Positions 14,711-20,080 of a stretch of DNA of 20,080 bases are shown in pieces. The notes under the pieces are model-generated. The model did no database searches. It was not told the DNA's origin and saw only the letters and a program-made list of their open reading frames with translations. Position numbers and translations under genes: made by a program. Location of the stretch: positions 1 through 20,080 of the forward strand of contig PSPM01000002.1 of NCBI GenBank assembly GCA_004195435.1. Reading direction: 5' to 3'. The stretch is from Candidatus Parvarchaeota archaeon (GTDB taxonomy: Archaea > Nanobdellota > Nanobdellia > Pacearchaeales > GW2011-AR1). Each line of letters starts with the position of its first letter. The first letter of the stretch is position 1.

Positions 14711-16090
14711 ATGAAGATGGTGAATTTGAATACTTTTTTTAAACCTAAAAGAATTGCAGTAATTGGCGCTTCTAAAAATCCAAATAAGGTTGGGCATGTT
14801 ATTATGAAAAACATAATAGATGGTGGATTTGAGGGAAAAGTTTTCCCAGTAAATAATTCAGGTGGAGAAATATTAAATTGCAAAGTTTTTACAAATATAA
14901 AAAAAATAAAAGATCGAGTTGATTTAGCAGTTATCTCTGTACCTGCAAAATTTGTTTTGAAGGTTGTTAAAGATTGTAGGGATAAGAATGTAAAAAATGT
15001 CTTGATAATTAGCTCTGGTTTTAAAGAAATTGGAAATTCTAAACTTGAAGAGAAACTTGCTGATTTCTTGAATAAGAATAAAATGATGGCTATTGGTGTT
15101 AACTGCTTGGGAATTTATGATTCCCATAATAAATTGGATACATTGTTTCTTCCTAGATATCGACTTAAAAGACCTTCTCCTGGTTGTATTGGTTTTGTTT
15201 GTCAGTCAGGTGCTGTTGGGTCAGCTATATTGGATATTGCAACAGAACAAGGTCATAAATTTTCAAAATTTATTAGTTACGGCAATGCTACTCAGACTGA
15301 TGAGTCTGATCTTTTAGCTTATCTTGGAAATGACCCTAATACTAAAGTTATTTGCCTTTATGTTGAAGGAATAAAAGATGGAGAAAAATTTTTTAAAACT
15401 ATCAAAGAAGTTTCTAAGAAAAAACCTATAATTGCTTTAAAGGGAGGCCTTACAGAACAAGGCATGAAAGCAGCTCTTTCTCATACTGGATCTTTGGCCG
15501 GTAAAAAAGAAATTTATTTTGGCATCTTTAAACAAACTGGAGTCATAAGAGCGGATTCCTTAGAAGAGATGTTTAATATTGCTTCTCTTTTTGAGAAAAA
15601 AATAAAATTTAAAGGAAATCGTTTACAAGTTATAACTAATGGGGGAGGTTATGGAATTATTTCTACAGATAATATTGTTTCATCTGAAAATTTAACTATG
15701 GCTGAACTCTCTAATAACTCTAAAAAAGTTTTCAAGAAAGTCTTTCCTAAAACTATTAATCTTAGAAATCCATTAGATCTTGTAGGTGATGCGACAACTG
15801 AAAGATATAAAATAGCTTTGGAAGAATGCACCAAAGACAAAAATATTGATGGAATTATTCTTGTTGTTTTGTATCAAACCCCCTTAATTACTACAGATAT
15901 TGTCGAGATTATTTCTGAATATAAAAATATTGGCAAGCCAATTGTTGTGATCTCTACTGGCGCTGAATTTACAGAAGTTTTATCAGAATCTTTAGAGAAA
16001 CTAGGGATTCCTACGTTTTCATTTCCTGAGGAAGCTATAAAATCAATAGACAAAATGGTTGGATATCAAAAATTTATTTCTAAAAGATAA
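14711..16090 (+). CDS. acdA: ADP-forming acetyl-CoA synthetase, alpha subunit
   Basis: A 459-residue subunit carrying the CoA-binding and ligase domains. The N-terminal Rossmann CoA-binding domain shows FFKPKRIAVIGASKNPNKVG. The succinyl-CoA-synthetase-like flavodoxin domains have GVNCLGIYD, GFVCQSGAVGSAILD, DESDLLAYLG and the phosphohistidine loop ALSHTGSLAG (His258). The last domain contains NGGGYGI and NLRNPLDLVGDA. Length matches the alpha subunit of split archaeal enzymes (about 460). With the beta subunit it makes acetate and ATP from acetyl-CoA. It lies 27 nt after E2, which directly joins acetyl-CoA production to ATP recovery. ATG 14717, two codons downstream, is an alternative start. 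It is convergent with the ZIP gene, 7 nt apart. Confidence 0.95.
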   Translation: MKMVNLNTFFKPKRIAVIGASKNPNKVGHVIMKNIIDGGFEGKVFPVNNSGGEILNCKVFTNIKKIKDRVDLAVISVPAKFVLKVVKDCRDKNVKNVLIISSGFKEIGNSKLEEKLADFLNKNKMMAIGVNCLGIYDSHNKLDTLFLPRYRLKRPSPGCIGFVCQSGAVGSAILDIATEQGHKFSKFISYGNATQTDESDLLAYLGNDPNTKVICLYVEGIKDGEKFFKTIKEVSKKKPIIALKGGLTEQGMKAALSHTGSLAGKKEIYFGIFKQTGVIRADSLEEMFNIASLFEKKIKFKGNRLQVITNGGGYGIISTDNIVSSENLTMAELSNNSKKVFKKVFPKTINLRNPLDLVGDATTERYKIALEECTKDKNIDGIILVVLYQTPLITTDIVEIISEYKNIGKPIVVISTGAEFTEVLSESLEKLGIPTFSFPEEAIKSIDKMVGYQKFISKR

Positions 16091-16097
16091 TTCTATT

Positions 16098-16847
16098 TTA
16101 AGTTAGTTTAGTTATTAGTAACATTATTGACATCCCCATTATTAGGAATATTAGCTGTAACCAAGATTCTTTAATGTTAAATTTTTTATGAAGTTCTGGC
16201 ATTAGATCTGATCCTGCAATGTAAATAAATCCTCCAGCAGCTATTGGGGCTAAAATTATTTCTATATTTGGAATAAATTTGCTTGACACTAGTGCAATGA
16301 TTGTTCCCAATATCGCTACTGATCCAGATAAAAAGTTGATAAATAATGCTTTTGATCTAGAAAAACCCCCATGCACAAGCACTCCGAAATCCCCTATTTC
16401 TTGAGGAATTTCATGAAGCATGACTGCTATTGTTGCAGCTATTCCAGTTGGAATACTCAATAAATAAGAAGATCCAATTATTAACCCATCAAGAAAATTA
16501 TGTACTCCGTCACCCACTATATTCATTATTGCAAATCTATGAATCTGTTTTTTATTTGAAGGAAGGTGGAGATGTCTCCAATGGATTATCTTTTCTGTGA
16601 CAAAAAAGATTGCTATCCCTGATAAAATTAATATTGAAATATTTTTATCGAAACCGTATTTTTCAATTATTTCTGGAATTATATGAAAAAATACTGTTCC
16701 AAATAAAGCCCCTACAGAAAAGCTAATAAAATAAATTATTATTTTATTTAATTTTTTAATTTTTATAGATAATGTGAAAATTCCGATAAATGAAATTAAA
16801 CTGACAAAAAAAACGCTAATTATTGCGTACACCCAATTTTCAACCAT
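16098..16847 (-). CDS. ZIP-family divalent metal transporter
   Basis: A 249-residue integral membrane protein with about eight hydrophobic segments. The two ZIP metal-site helices are clear: HNFLDG (His116-Gly121) in the fourth and HEIPQE (His145-Glu150) in the fifth. A short His-rich loop (His89, His92, His94) lies between segments 3 and 4, where many ZIPs bind metal. ZIPs bring Zn2+, Fe2+ or Mn2+ into the cytoplasm; the ion cannot be told from sequence. It is a single-gene unit, divergent from tatD and convergent with acdA. Confidence 0.9.
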   Translation of the reverse strand: MVENWVYAIISVFFVSLISFIGIFTLSIKIKKLNKIIIYFISFSVGALFGTVFFHIIPEIIEKYGFDKNISILILSGIAIFFVTEKIIHWRHLHLPSNKKQIHRFAIMNIVGDGVHNFLDGLIIGSSYLLSIPTGIAATIAVMLHEIPQEIGDFGVLVHGGFSRSKALFINFLSGSVAILGTIIALVSSKFIPNIEIILAPIAAGGFIYIAGSDLMPELHKKFNIKESWLQLIFLIMGMSIMLLITKLT

Positions 16848-16868
16848 ATTGATAAATATGATATGGTG

Positions 16869-16878
16869 TATTTAAGGT
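16869..16878 (-). promoter_or_regulatory. TATA-like box of the ZIP gene
   Basis: On the minus strand this reads CCTTAAATAC, ending 21 nt before the start at 16847. Confidence 0.4.
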
Positions 16879-16920
16879 TTTTTGAGATAAATCTAAAAAC
16901 TAATTTTTGTTCATAATTTA

Positions 16921-17661
16921 ATGTATATTGATTCGCATTGTCACATCGATAAATTGGATAATATAGAAAAGATAGTTGAAAATTCTAAAAATGCTGGCGT
17001 TGAAATGATAATTTCCAATGGTTTAAATCCAATTAATAATAAACTTGTTTTAGAGTTATCTAAAAAATTTAAAGAAGTGGAAGTAGCACTTGGGATGTAT
17101 CCTATTGATTCTTTAGAACTTAAAAAATCTGAGATTGATCAGGAGATTGAATTTATTAAAAAAAACTCTAATAAGATTATTGCCATTGGGGAAGTTGGTC
17201 TTGATTTTAAAGAAGGCTTAGAAACAAGAAAAAAACAAGAAAAAACATTTAGAGAATTTGTAAAACTTGCAAAGGATCTTGATAAGCCAGTGATTGTTCA
17301 TTCTAGAAAAGCTGAAAAAGAATGTATTGAGATTCTTGAAGAACTTAATTCTAAGAAGGTTATAATGCATTGTTTTTCTGGAAAATTGAAATTAGTTAGA
17401 AAAATCTTCTCTAATGGTTGGTTTTTGACTATTCCTACATGTGTTAAACATTCTGAACATTTCCAAAAAATAATTGAGATTTGCCCTATTGAAAACTTAT
17501 TATGTGAAACAGATAGTCCTTATTTACATCCTGATAAAAAATTTCCTAATGAACCAGCTAATGTTATTGAAAGTTATAAAATGATTTCTAAAATTAAAGA
17601 TATTAATTTAGATAAAGTTGAAAAGAAGATCCAACAAAACTTCAAAAGATTATTTTCTTAA
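16921..17661 (+). CDS. tatD: TatD-family metal-dependent deoxyribonuclease/hydrolase
   Basis: A 246-residue amidohydrolase-fold TIM barrel. The metal ligands expected for TatD are present in order: DSHCH (His6, His8), IGEVGLD (Glu91), VIVHSRKAEKE (His127), MHCFSG (His150) and ETDSPYL (Asp198). TatD proteins are 3'-5' exonucleases linked to DNA repair or nucleic-acid turnover; the precise role here is unknown. Slightly shorter than the usual 260 residues. It starts at ATG 16921 with only a weak AT-rich promoter region upstream, and ends just before the tRNA-derived repeats. Confidence 0.93.
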   Translation: MYIDSHCHIDKLDNIEKIVENSKNAGVEMIISNGLNPINNKLVLELSKKFKEVEVALGMYPIDSLELKKSEIDQEIEFIKKNSNKIIAIGEVGLDFKEGLETRKKQEKTFREFVKLAKDLDKPVIVHSRKAEKECIEILEELNSKKVIMHCFSGKLKLVRKIFSNGWFLTIPTCVKHSEHFQKIIEICPIENLLCETDSPYLHPDKKFPNEPANVIESYKMISKIKDINLDKVEKKIQQNFKRLFS

Positions 17662-17693
17662 CATGATTCAAAATCATGAATGCGGGGAGTAGG
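17662..17693 (+). repeat. 32-nt direct repeat, first copy, including a tRNA-Leu 3'-end fragment
   Basis: Identical over 32 nt to 17784-17815. It begins one base after the tatD stop. Its first part is a small palindrome (CATGATT-CAA-AATCATG). Its last 12 nt (GCGGGGAGTAGG, 17682-17693) are the acceptor and T-stem end of the tRNA-Leu gene on the minus strand. After 17693 the similarity to the tRNA ends. Confidence 0.85.
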
Positions 17694-17698
17694 CTCTT

Positions 17699-17715
17699 AA
17701 AAATCTTAGATTTTT
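17699..17715 (+). terminator. possible hairpin terminator after tatD
   Basis: AAAAATC-TTA-GATTTTT forms a 7-bp hairpin whose 3' arm is a T-run, 38 nt after the tatD stop. It may help end transcription. Archaeal termination usually needs only T-runs, so the role is uncertain. Confidence 0.3.
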
Positions 17716-17738
17716 GGATCCTCCAACATTACGATTTT

Positions 17739-17764
17739 GGAGTATTCGAACCTAACGCACGGCG
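17739..17764 (-). repeat. degenerate tRNA-Leu T-arm fragment
   Basis: GGAGTATTCGAACCTAACGC aligns with 17808-17829 of the intact tRNA gene after a 3-nt gap (GGA missing) and a one-base insertion. It keeps the TTCGAA T-loop, but the stem no longer pairs. It looks like a decayed partial copy of the tRNA 3' half. Confidence 0.55.
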
Positions 17765-17778
17765 ATTAGGATCCTTAG

Positions 17779-17805
17779 GCATTCATGATTCAAAATCATG
17801 AATGC
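17779..17805 (-). repeat. 12-bp perfect inverted repeat at the 3' end of tRNA-Leu
   Basis: GCATTCATGATT-CAA-AATCATGAATGC is a perfect 12-bp stem with a 3-nt loop. On the minus strand it begins with the last two acceptor bases of the tRNA, so the hairpin abuts the mature 3' end. It could be a terminator or a processing signal for the tRNA, or part of an attachment site. Confidence 0.7.
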
Positions 17806-17815
17806 GGGGAGTAGG
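17784..17815 (+). repeat. 32-nt direct repeat, second copy, overlapping the intact tRNA-Leu 3' end
   Basis: Second copy of the repeat at 17662-17693, 122 nt downstream. Here its last 12 nt are the true 3' end of the functional tRNA gene. Confidence 0.85.
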
Positions 17816-17934
17816 ATTCGAACCTACGCAGGCACTAAGCACACAGGATTGCTTATGACAATCCAATCTTATTGTATTCTAATGAATACAAGACATCTTA
17901 AGTCCTGCCCGTTTGACCACTCCGGAATCCCCGC
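17803..17934 (-). tRNA. tRNA-Leu (anticodon UAA) with a 47-nt intron
   Basis: Read on the minus strand: acceptor GCGGGGA, D-stem CCG/CGG, anticodon stem CAGGA, loop CTTAAG with anticodon TAA, then an intron at 17896-17850, and exon 2 starting A-TCCTG. After that come a long variable arm typical of tRNA-Leu, T-arm GTAGG-TTCGAAT-CCTAC, acceptor TCCCCGC and discriminator A (17803). No CCA is encoded. The intron sits after position 37, the canonical archaeal place. It forms a bulge-helix-bulge: exon CTTA pairs with intron TAAG, with bulges AG^A and CA^A. Inside the intron TGTATTC/GAATACA gives a 7-bp hairpin. The mature tRNA is about 85 nt. Confidence 0.93.
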
Positions 17935-17962
17935 TTAAAGTTCTAAAATTCAAAAGAAACAT

Positions 17963-17972
17963 AGTTTAAAAG
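17963..17972 (-). promoter_or_regulatory. TATA-like box of tRNA-Leu
   Basis: On the minus strand CTTTTAAACT, 29-38 nt upstream of the tRNA 5' end at 17934. It lies just after the stop of the 54-residue ORF. Confidence 0.45.
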
Positions 17973-17978
17973 TTTTTG

Positions 17979-18143
17979 TTATTCAAAAGAATCATCAATT
18001 TTTTCTAAAATTTCTTCGACGTTAGTTGAAATATATTGCATTATTTCTGATTCTAAGGCTCTTGGGTTTCTTTCCTTAAATTTAATGGCATTGGCTGCTC
18101 CGGAAATAACTGCCATTTTTAATTTGTCAAATTCTTCTTCCAT
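17979..18143 (-). CDS. small hypothetical protein (54 aa)
   Basis: An ORF from ATG at 18143 to TAA at 17979-17981 on the minus strand. It fills most of the stretch between the tRNA and the PIN-like gene. The product begins MEEEFDKLKMAVISGAANAI, continues KFKERNPRALESEIMQYIST and ends in an acidic NVEEILEKIDDSFE. It is probably all helical (three short helices), soluble and acidic, without Cys or membrane segments. A TATA-like box lies 20-32 nt upstream, at the usual spacing. Codon use and composition look like real coding sequence. I do not recognise the family. It could be a small regulatory or adaptor protein. Confidence 0.62.
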   Translation of the reverse strand: MEEEFDKLKMAVISGAANAIKFKERNPRALESEIMQYISTNVEEILEKIDDSFE

Positions 18144-18162
18144 TGTTAAGATTGGCTTCTCA

Positions 18163-18175
18163 ATTATTTAAAATT
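18163..18175 (-). promoter_or_regulatory. TATA-like box of the 54-residue ORF
   Basis: On the minus strand this is an AT-rich TTTTAAATAATTG-like box ending 19 nt before the start at 18143. It sits in the 74-nt divergent spacer shared with the PIN-like gene. Confidence 0.4.
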
Positions 18176-18186
18176 TATTATAATTA

Positions 18187-18196
18187 AGTTTAAAAA
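18187..18196 (+). promoter_or_regulatory. TATA-like box of the PIN-like gene
   Basis: AGTTTAAAAA-type box 22-31 nt before ATG 18218. Confidence 0.35.
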
Positions 18197-18217
18197 CCAA
18201 TTTGAAGATATTTTTTT

Positions 18218-18859
18218 ATGAGACTTGATGATTTAATTGATTTCGAAGAAATCTTTTCAATTAAAGGATTAAAGGTAGTTGATACTTCCTTTATTGGTAG
18301 ATTGAATAATTTTTTTGATAAAGATTCAATAGAGGAAGAAACTAACTTTTATGAAGGCCTGGTTAAATTATTAGATGATGAAATTTTGTTTCCTGAAGAG
18401 ACTTTAATTGAATTAAAAAATTTTACAAATAGCTATAAAAAACATGCTAAAAGGGGCTTGAAACAGGGCAGATCCATTGATTCTGAAGGAGGATTTTATT
18501 TAAGAAATAAAGTTTATCTTGAAGATTTAAAAAGAACTTTAAAAGCTCTTAAATCTCTTGGTAGAAGAGAAACTAAATTAATTAATAAAGTTTTTAAAAA
18601 ACACCCTGCAGAAGAATACATTTCTAGAAAATCTACCGAATATTTGGAAAACATCCTTGATTCGGTAATAGAAATTTCTAAGCGTCCTGGGATTATGAGA
18701 TCTTGTGAAAGATATAATAATTATAATCCTAGCAATATTACTGATCAAAAAATTTTTGCAAAAGCCGTAGCTATTTCTGAAGATAGGCCAGTAACTATTC
18801 TGACAAAAGATAATGATTTTCAAAGAATACAATCAACCTTTTCCCTAATCATGATGTAA
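18218..18859 (+). CDS. PIN-like domain protein, frameshifted near its C-terminus
   Basis: A 213-residue product with the acidic pattern of a PIN-like ribonuclease: VVDTSFIG (Asp22), ETLIELKNF (Glu65), TDQKIFAKAVAIS (Asp176) and ILTKDNDFQRI (Asp198, Asp200). The middle (70-160) is a long basic, helical insertion. PIN domains cut RNA, often as toxins or in RNA processing; there is no antitoxin-like gene, so a free-standing role is more likely. After the last acidic motif the frame ends early (STFSLIMM, TAA 18857-18859). The -1 frame continues with a plausible C-terminus to TAA 18955-18957. A one-base loss between about 18815 and 18845 would explain it. Whether this is biology or sequencing error cannot be told here. 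Confidence 0.72.
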   Translation: MRLDDLIDFEEIFSIKGLKVVDTSFIGRLNNFFDKDSIEEETNFYEGLVKLLDDEILFPEETLIELKNFTNSYKKHAKRGLKQGRSIDSEGGFYLRNKVYLEDLKRTLKALKSLGRRETKLINKVFKKHPAEEYISRKSTEYLENILDSVIEISKRPGIMRSCERYNNYNPSNITDQKIFAKAVAISEDRPVTILTKDNDFQRIQSTFSLIMM

Positions 18860-18957
18860 ACATTTTATTTGGTGATCAATCTAATGAATATTTTTTGCAT
18901 AATCCTACATTAGGTAAAAAAAATTGGAAAAGTGACGGAAAACTTCTTATTGGTTAA
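18844..18957 (+). pseudogene. out-of-frame C-terminal end of the PIN-like protein
   Basis: In the -1 frame relative to the PIN-like gene the translation reads PNHDVNILFGDQSNEYFLHN and then PTLGKKNWKSDGKLLIG before TAA 18955-18957. The VNILFG strand is what a PIN fold would have after its final Asp motif. No start codon or promoter precedes it, so it is best read as the detached end of the gene. Confidence 0.6.
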
Positions 18958-18973
18958 TTTTAATTTTTCAATT

Positions 18974-18984
18974 AAAAATATAAA
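18974..18984 (+). promoter_or_regulatory. TATA-like box of argS
   Basis: AAAAATATAAAG-like box (core AAATATAAA) 22-32 nt before ATG 19006. Confidence 0.5.
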
Positions 18985-19005
18985 GTCTATTTTTGATATT
19001 ATATC

Positions 19006-19293
19006 ATGAAAGTAGAAGTGATAAAATCTCTCCGTTTTACTAAAATCTCTCCCAAGGATCTAGATAAATTAATTGAAGTTCCAAAAGATTCTTTGATGGG
19101 AGATTATGCTTTCCCTTGTTTTTCACTTTCTAAACAATTTAAAAAAAATCCTGCAGAAATAGCTAGAGAGTTATCTAAAAAAATTAAGTTAGGAAAGAAT
19201 TTTGAAAAAATTGATATTAAAGGAAGTTATATTAATTTTTTCCTTAATCGGGAAATTATGGGAGGGGTAAACATTCTAAAAAAAAGATCATGA
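19006..19293 (+). CDS. argS: arginyl-tRNA synthetase, N-terminal domain fragment (frame broken)
   Basis: A 95-residue product matching the ArgRS N-terminal additional domain that binds the D-loop of tRNA-Arg: PKDSLMGDYAFPCFSLSKQF, KNPAEIARELSKKI, then KIDIKGSYINFFLNREIM. It ends at TGA 19291-19293 just after an A8 run (19278-19285). With one more A the frame would continue directly into the catalytic domain (KKKIMIEFSQPN), giving a normal ArgRS. The stop overlaps an ATG (ATGA, 19290-19293), so reinitiation could also make the second half. Promoter upstream at normal distance. Confidence 0.85.
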   Translation: MKVEVIKSLRFTKISPKDLDKLIEVPKDSLMGDYAFPCFSLSKQFKKNPAEIARELSKKIKLGKNFEKIDIKGSYINFFLNREIMGGVNILKKRS

Positions 19294-20080
19294 TAGAATT
19301 TTCTCAACCTAATACTCACAAAGCTTTTCATGTCGGTCACGTTAGAGGAACATCTCTTGGAGAAAGTATTGCTAGAATAAATGAATTTTGTGGAAATAAA
19401 GTATTAAGGGCTAATTATTCTGGAGACACTGGAATGCATATAGCTAAATGGATTTGGTGCTATACTAAATATCATTCAAAAAAAGAATTAAGTGATGATG
19501 AAAGGTTCTTGGCAAATATTTATTCGGATGCAATCGGGAGATTAGAGAAAAACGAAAATTGGCAAAATGAAGTTGAAAAAATTAATAAAAAACTTGATTC
19601 TAGGTCAGATAAAGAATTAAATAAAATTTGGAAAGAAACTAGAAAATTATCTATAAAATCTTGGGATAAAATTTACCATGAATTGAATACGAAATTTGAT
19701 ATTCATTTTTTTGAAAGTGATGTTGAAAAAGCAGGTAAAAAGATTGCTAAAGAATTAGTAAAAAAGAATATTGCAGAAATATCTGATGGAGCTACAATAA
19801 TTGATTTTGTAAAAGCTGGGAAACCTAATTTAGGAGTCTTAGTTTTGTTGAGAAAAGATGGAACTGTACTTTATGGTTCTAAAGATTTGGCTCTTGCAAA
19901 AAGAAAGTTTTATGATTTTAAGATAGATGAATCAATTTATGTTATTGGTAGGGAACAAGATATGTATATCCATCAGATATTTGAGACTCTCAAGTTGATT
20001 AATAAAAATAAAAATAAAAGTATTTATGTTCCTGTTAGTGAAGTCAGGCTTCCATGGGGTAAAATGTCCTCGAGGACTGG
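19290..20080 (+). CDS. argS: arginyl-tRNA synthetase, catalytic domain (3' end outside window)
   Basis: The frame is open from ATG 19290 to the window edge, 263 codons. It begins MIEFSQPNTHKAFHVGHVRG, with HVGH as the HIGH signature, followed by ANYSGDTGMHIAKWIWCYTK. A helical insertion follows, then DGATIIDFVKAG, LVLLRKDGTVLYGSKDLALA, YVIGREQDMYIHQIFETL and WGKMSSRTG, the KMSKS-type loop, where the window ends. It charges tRNA-Arg and normally needs that tRNA for amino-acid activation. The upstream N-terminal domain lies in another frame. No Shine-Dalgarno site stands at a good distance before ATG 19290, which favours frameshift or sequencing error over a separate start. Confidence 0.9.
   Translation, partial: MIEFSQPNTHKAFHVGHVRGTSLGESIARINEFCGNKVLRANYSGDTGMHIAKWIWCYTKYHSKKELSDDERFLANIYSDAIGRLEKNENWQNEVEKINKKLDSRSDKELNKIWKETRKLSIKSWDKIYHELNTKFDIHFFESDVEKAGKKIAKELVKKNIAEISDGATIIDFVKAGKPNLGVLVLLRKDGTVLYGSKDLALAKRKFYDFKIDESIYVIGREQDMYIHQIFETLKLINKNKNKSIYVPVSEVRLPWGKMSSRT

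Noticed and set aside
17739..17790. A second complete tRNA gene next to tRNA-Leu
   Set aside because: Only a T-loop-like segment is present; the T-stem does not pair and no acceptor, D or anticodon arm can be built.
17662..17815. A short CRISPR-like array from the repeated 32-mers
   Set aside because: Only two copies, 90-nt spacing between them, and the repeat is explained by the tRNA-Leu 3' end; no cas genes nearby.
18218..18859. Toxin of a toxin-antitoxin pair with the divergent 54-residue ORF as antitoxin
   Set aside because: The PIN-like protein is long with a large insertion, and the small ORF is divergent rather than upstream in the same operon and lacks a DNA-binding motif; no support beyond adjacency.

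Overview
The window comes from a strongly AT-rich, gene-dense archaeal genome, most likely a DPANN archaeon of the Woesearchaeota/Pacearchaeota type. This placement is inferred from gene content, with no rRNA to confirm it. The archaeal signs are a TrmB-family regulator, an ADP-forming acetyl-CoA synthetase with separate alpha and beta subunits, a tRNA-Leu whose intron has a bulge-helix-bulge motif, no encoded CCA, and TATA-like boxes about 20-35 nt upstream of many start codons (short-leader or leaderless mRNAs).

Layout. 1-940: the end of a membrane protein, a doubly damaged CBS-pair gene and a small membrane protein. 942-5027: isoleucyl-tRNA synthetase with a swapped GXHH signature, a TrmB-like regulator and an unknown 127-residue protein that overlaps tail-to-tail with acetyl-CoA synthetase beta (minus strand, to 5647). 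5726-10267: a tightly overlapping run of aminotransferase, ureohydrolase and P2-type cation ATPase. 10305-16090: an energy block of a CxxC redoxin, 2-oxoacid (pyruvate) dehydrogenase E1-alpha, a LipB-like octanoyltransferase, E1-beta, E2 and acetyl-CoA synthetase alpha. 16098-17661: a ZIP metal transporter (minus) and a TatD nuclease. 17662-18217: tRNA-Leu(UAA) with a 47-nt intron, next to partial copies of its own 3' end, and an unannotated 54-residue ORF. 18218-20080: a PIN-like protein frameshifted near its end, then an arginyl-tRNA synthetase whose reading frame breaks at an A8 run and which leaves the window at its KMSKS-like motif.

How the genes fit together. The central block suggests pyruvate -> acetyl-CoA + CO2 + reducing equivalents (E1/E2, lipoylated with LipB), then acetyl-CoA + ADP + Pi -> acetate + ATP (acetyl-CoA synthetase alpha with beta). 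That is a compact fermentative ATP-yielding route. No E3 (dihydrolipoamide dehydrogenase) is visible, while a thioredoxin-fold protein heads the operon.

Most worth checking: the split or frameshifted ArgRS, the tandem tRNA-Leu 3'-end copies with a 12-bp hairpin, the GXHH-type IleRS, and the E3-less dehydrogenase operon with an embedded lipB.
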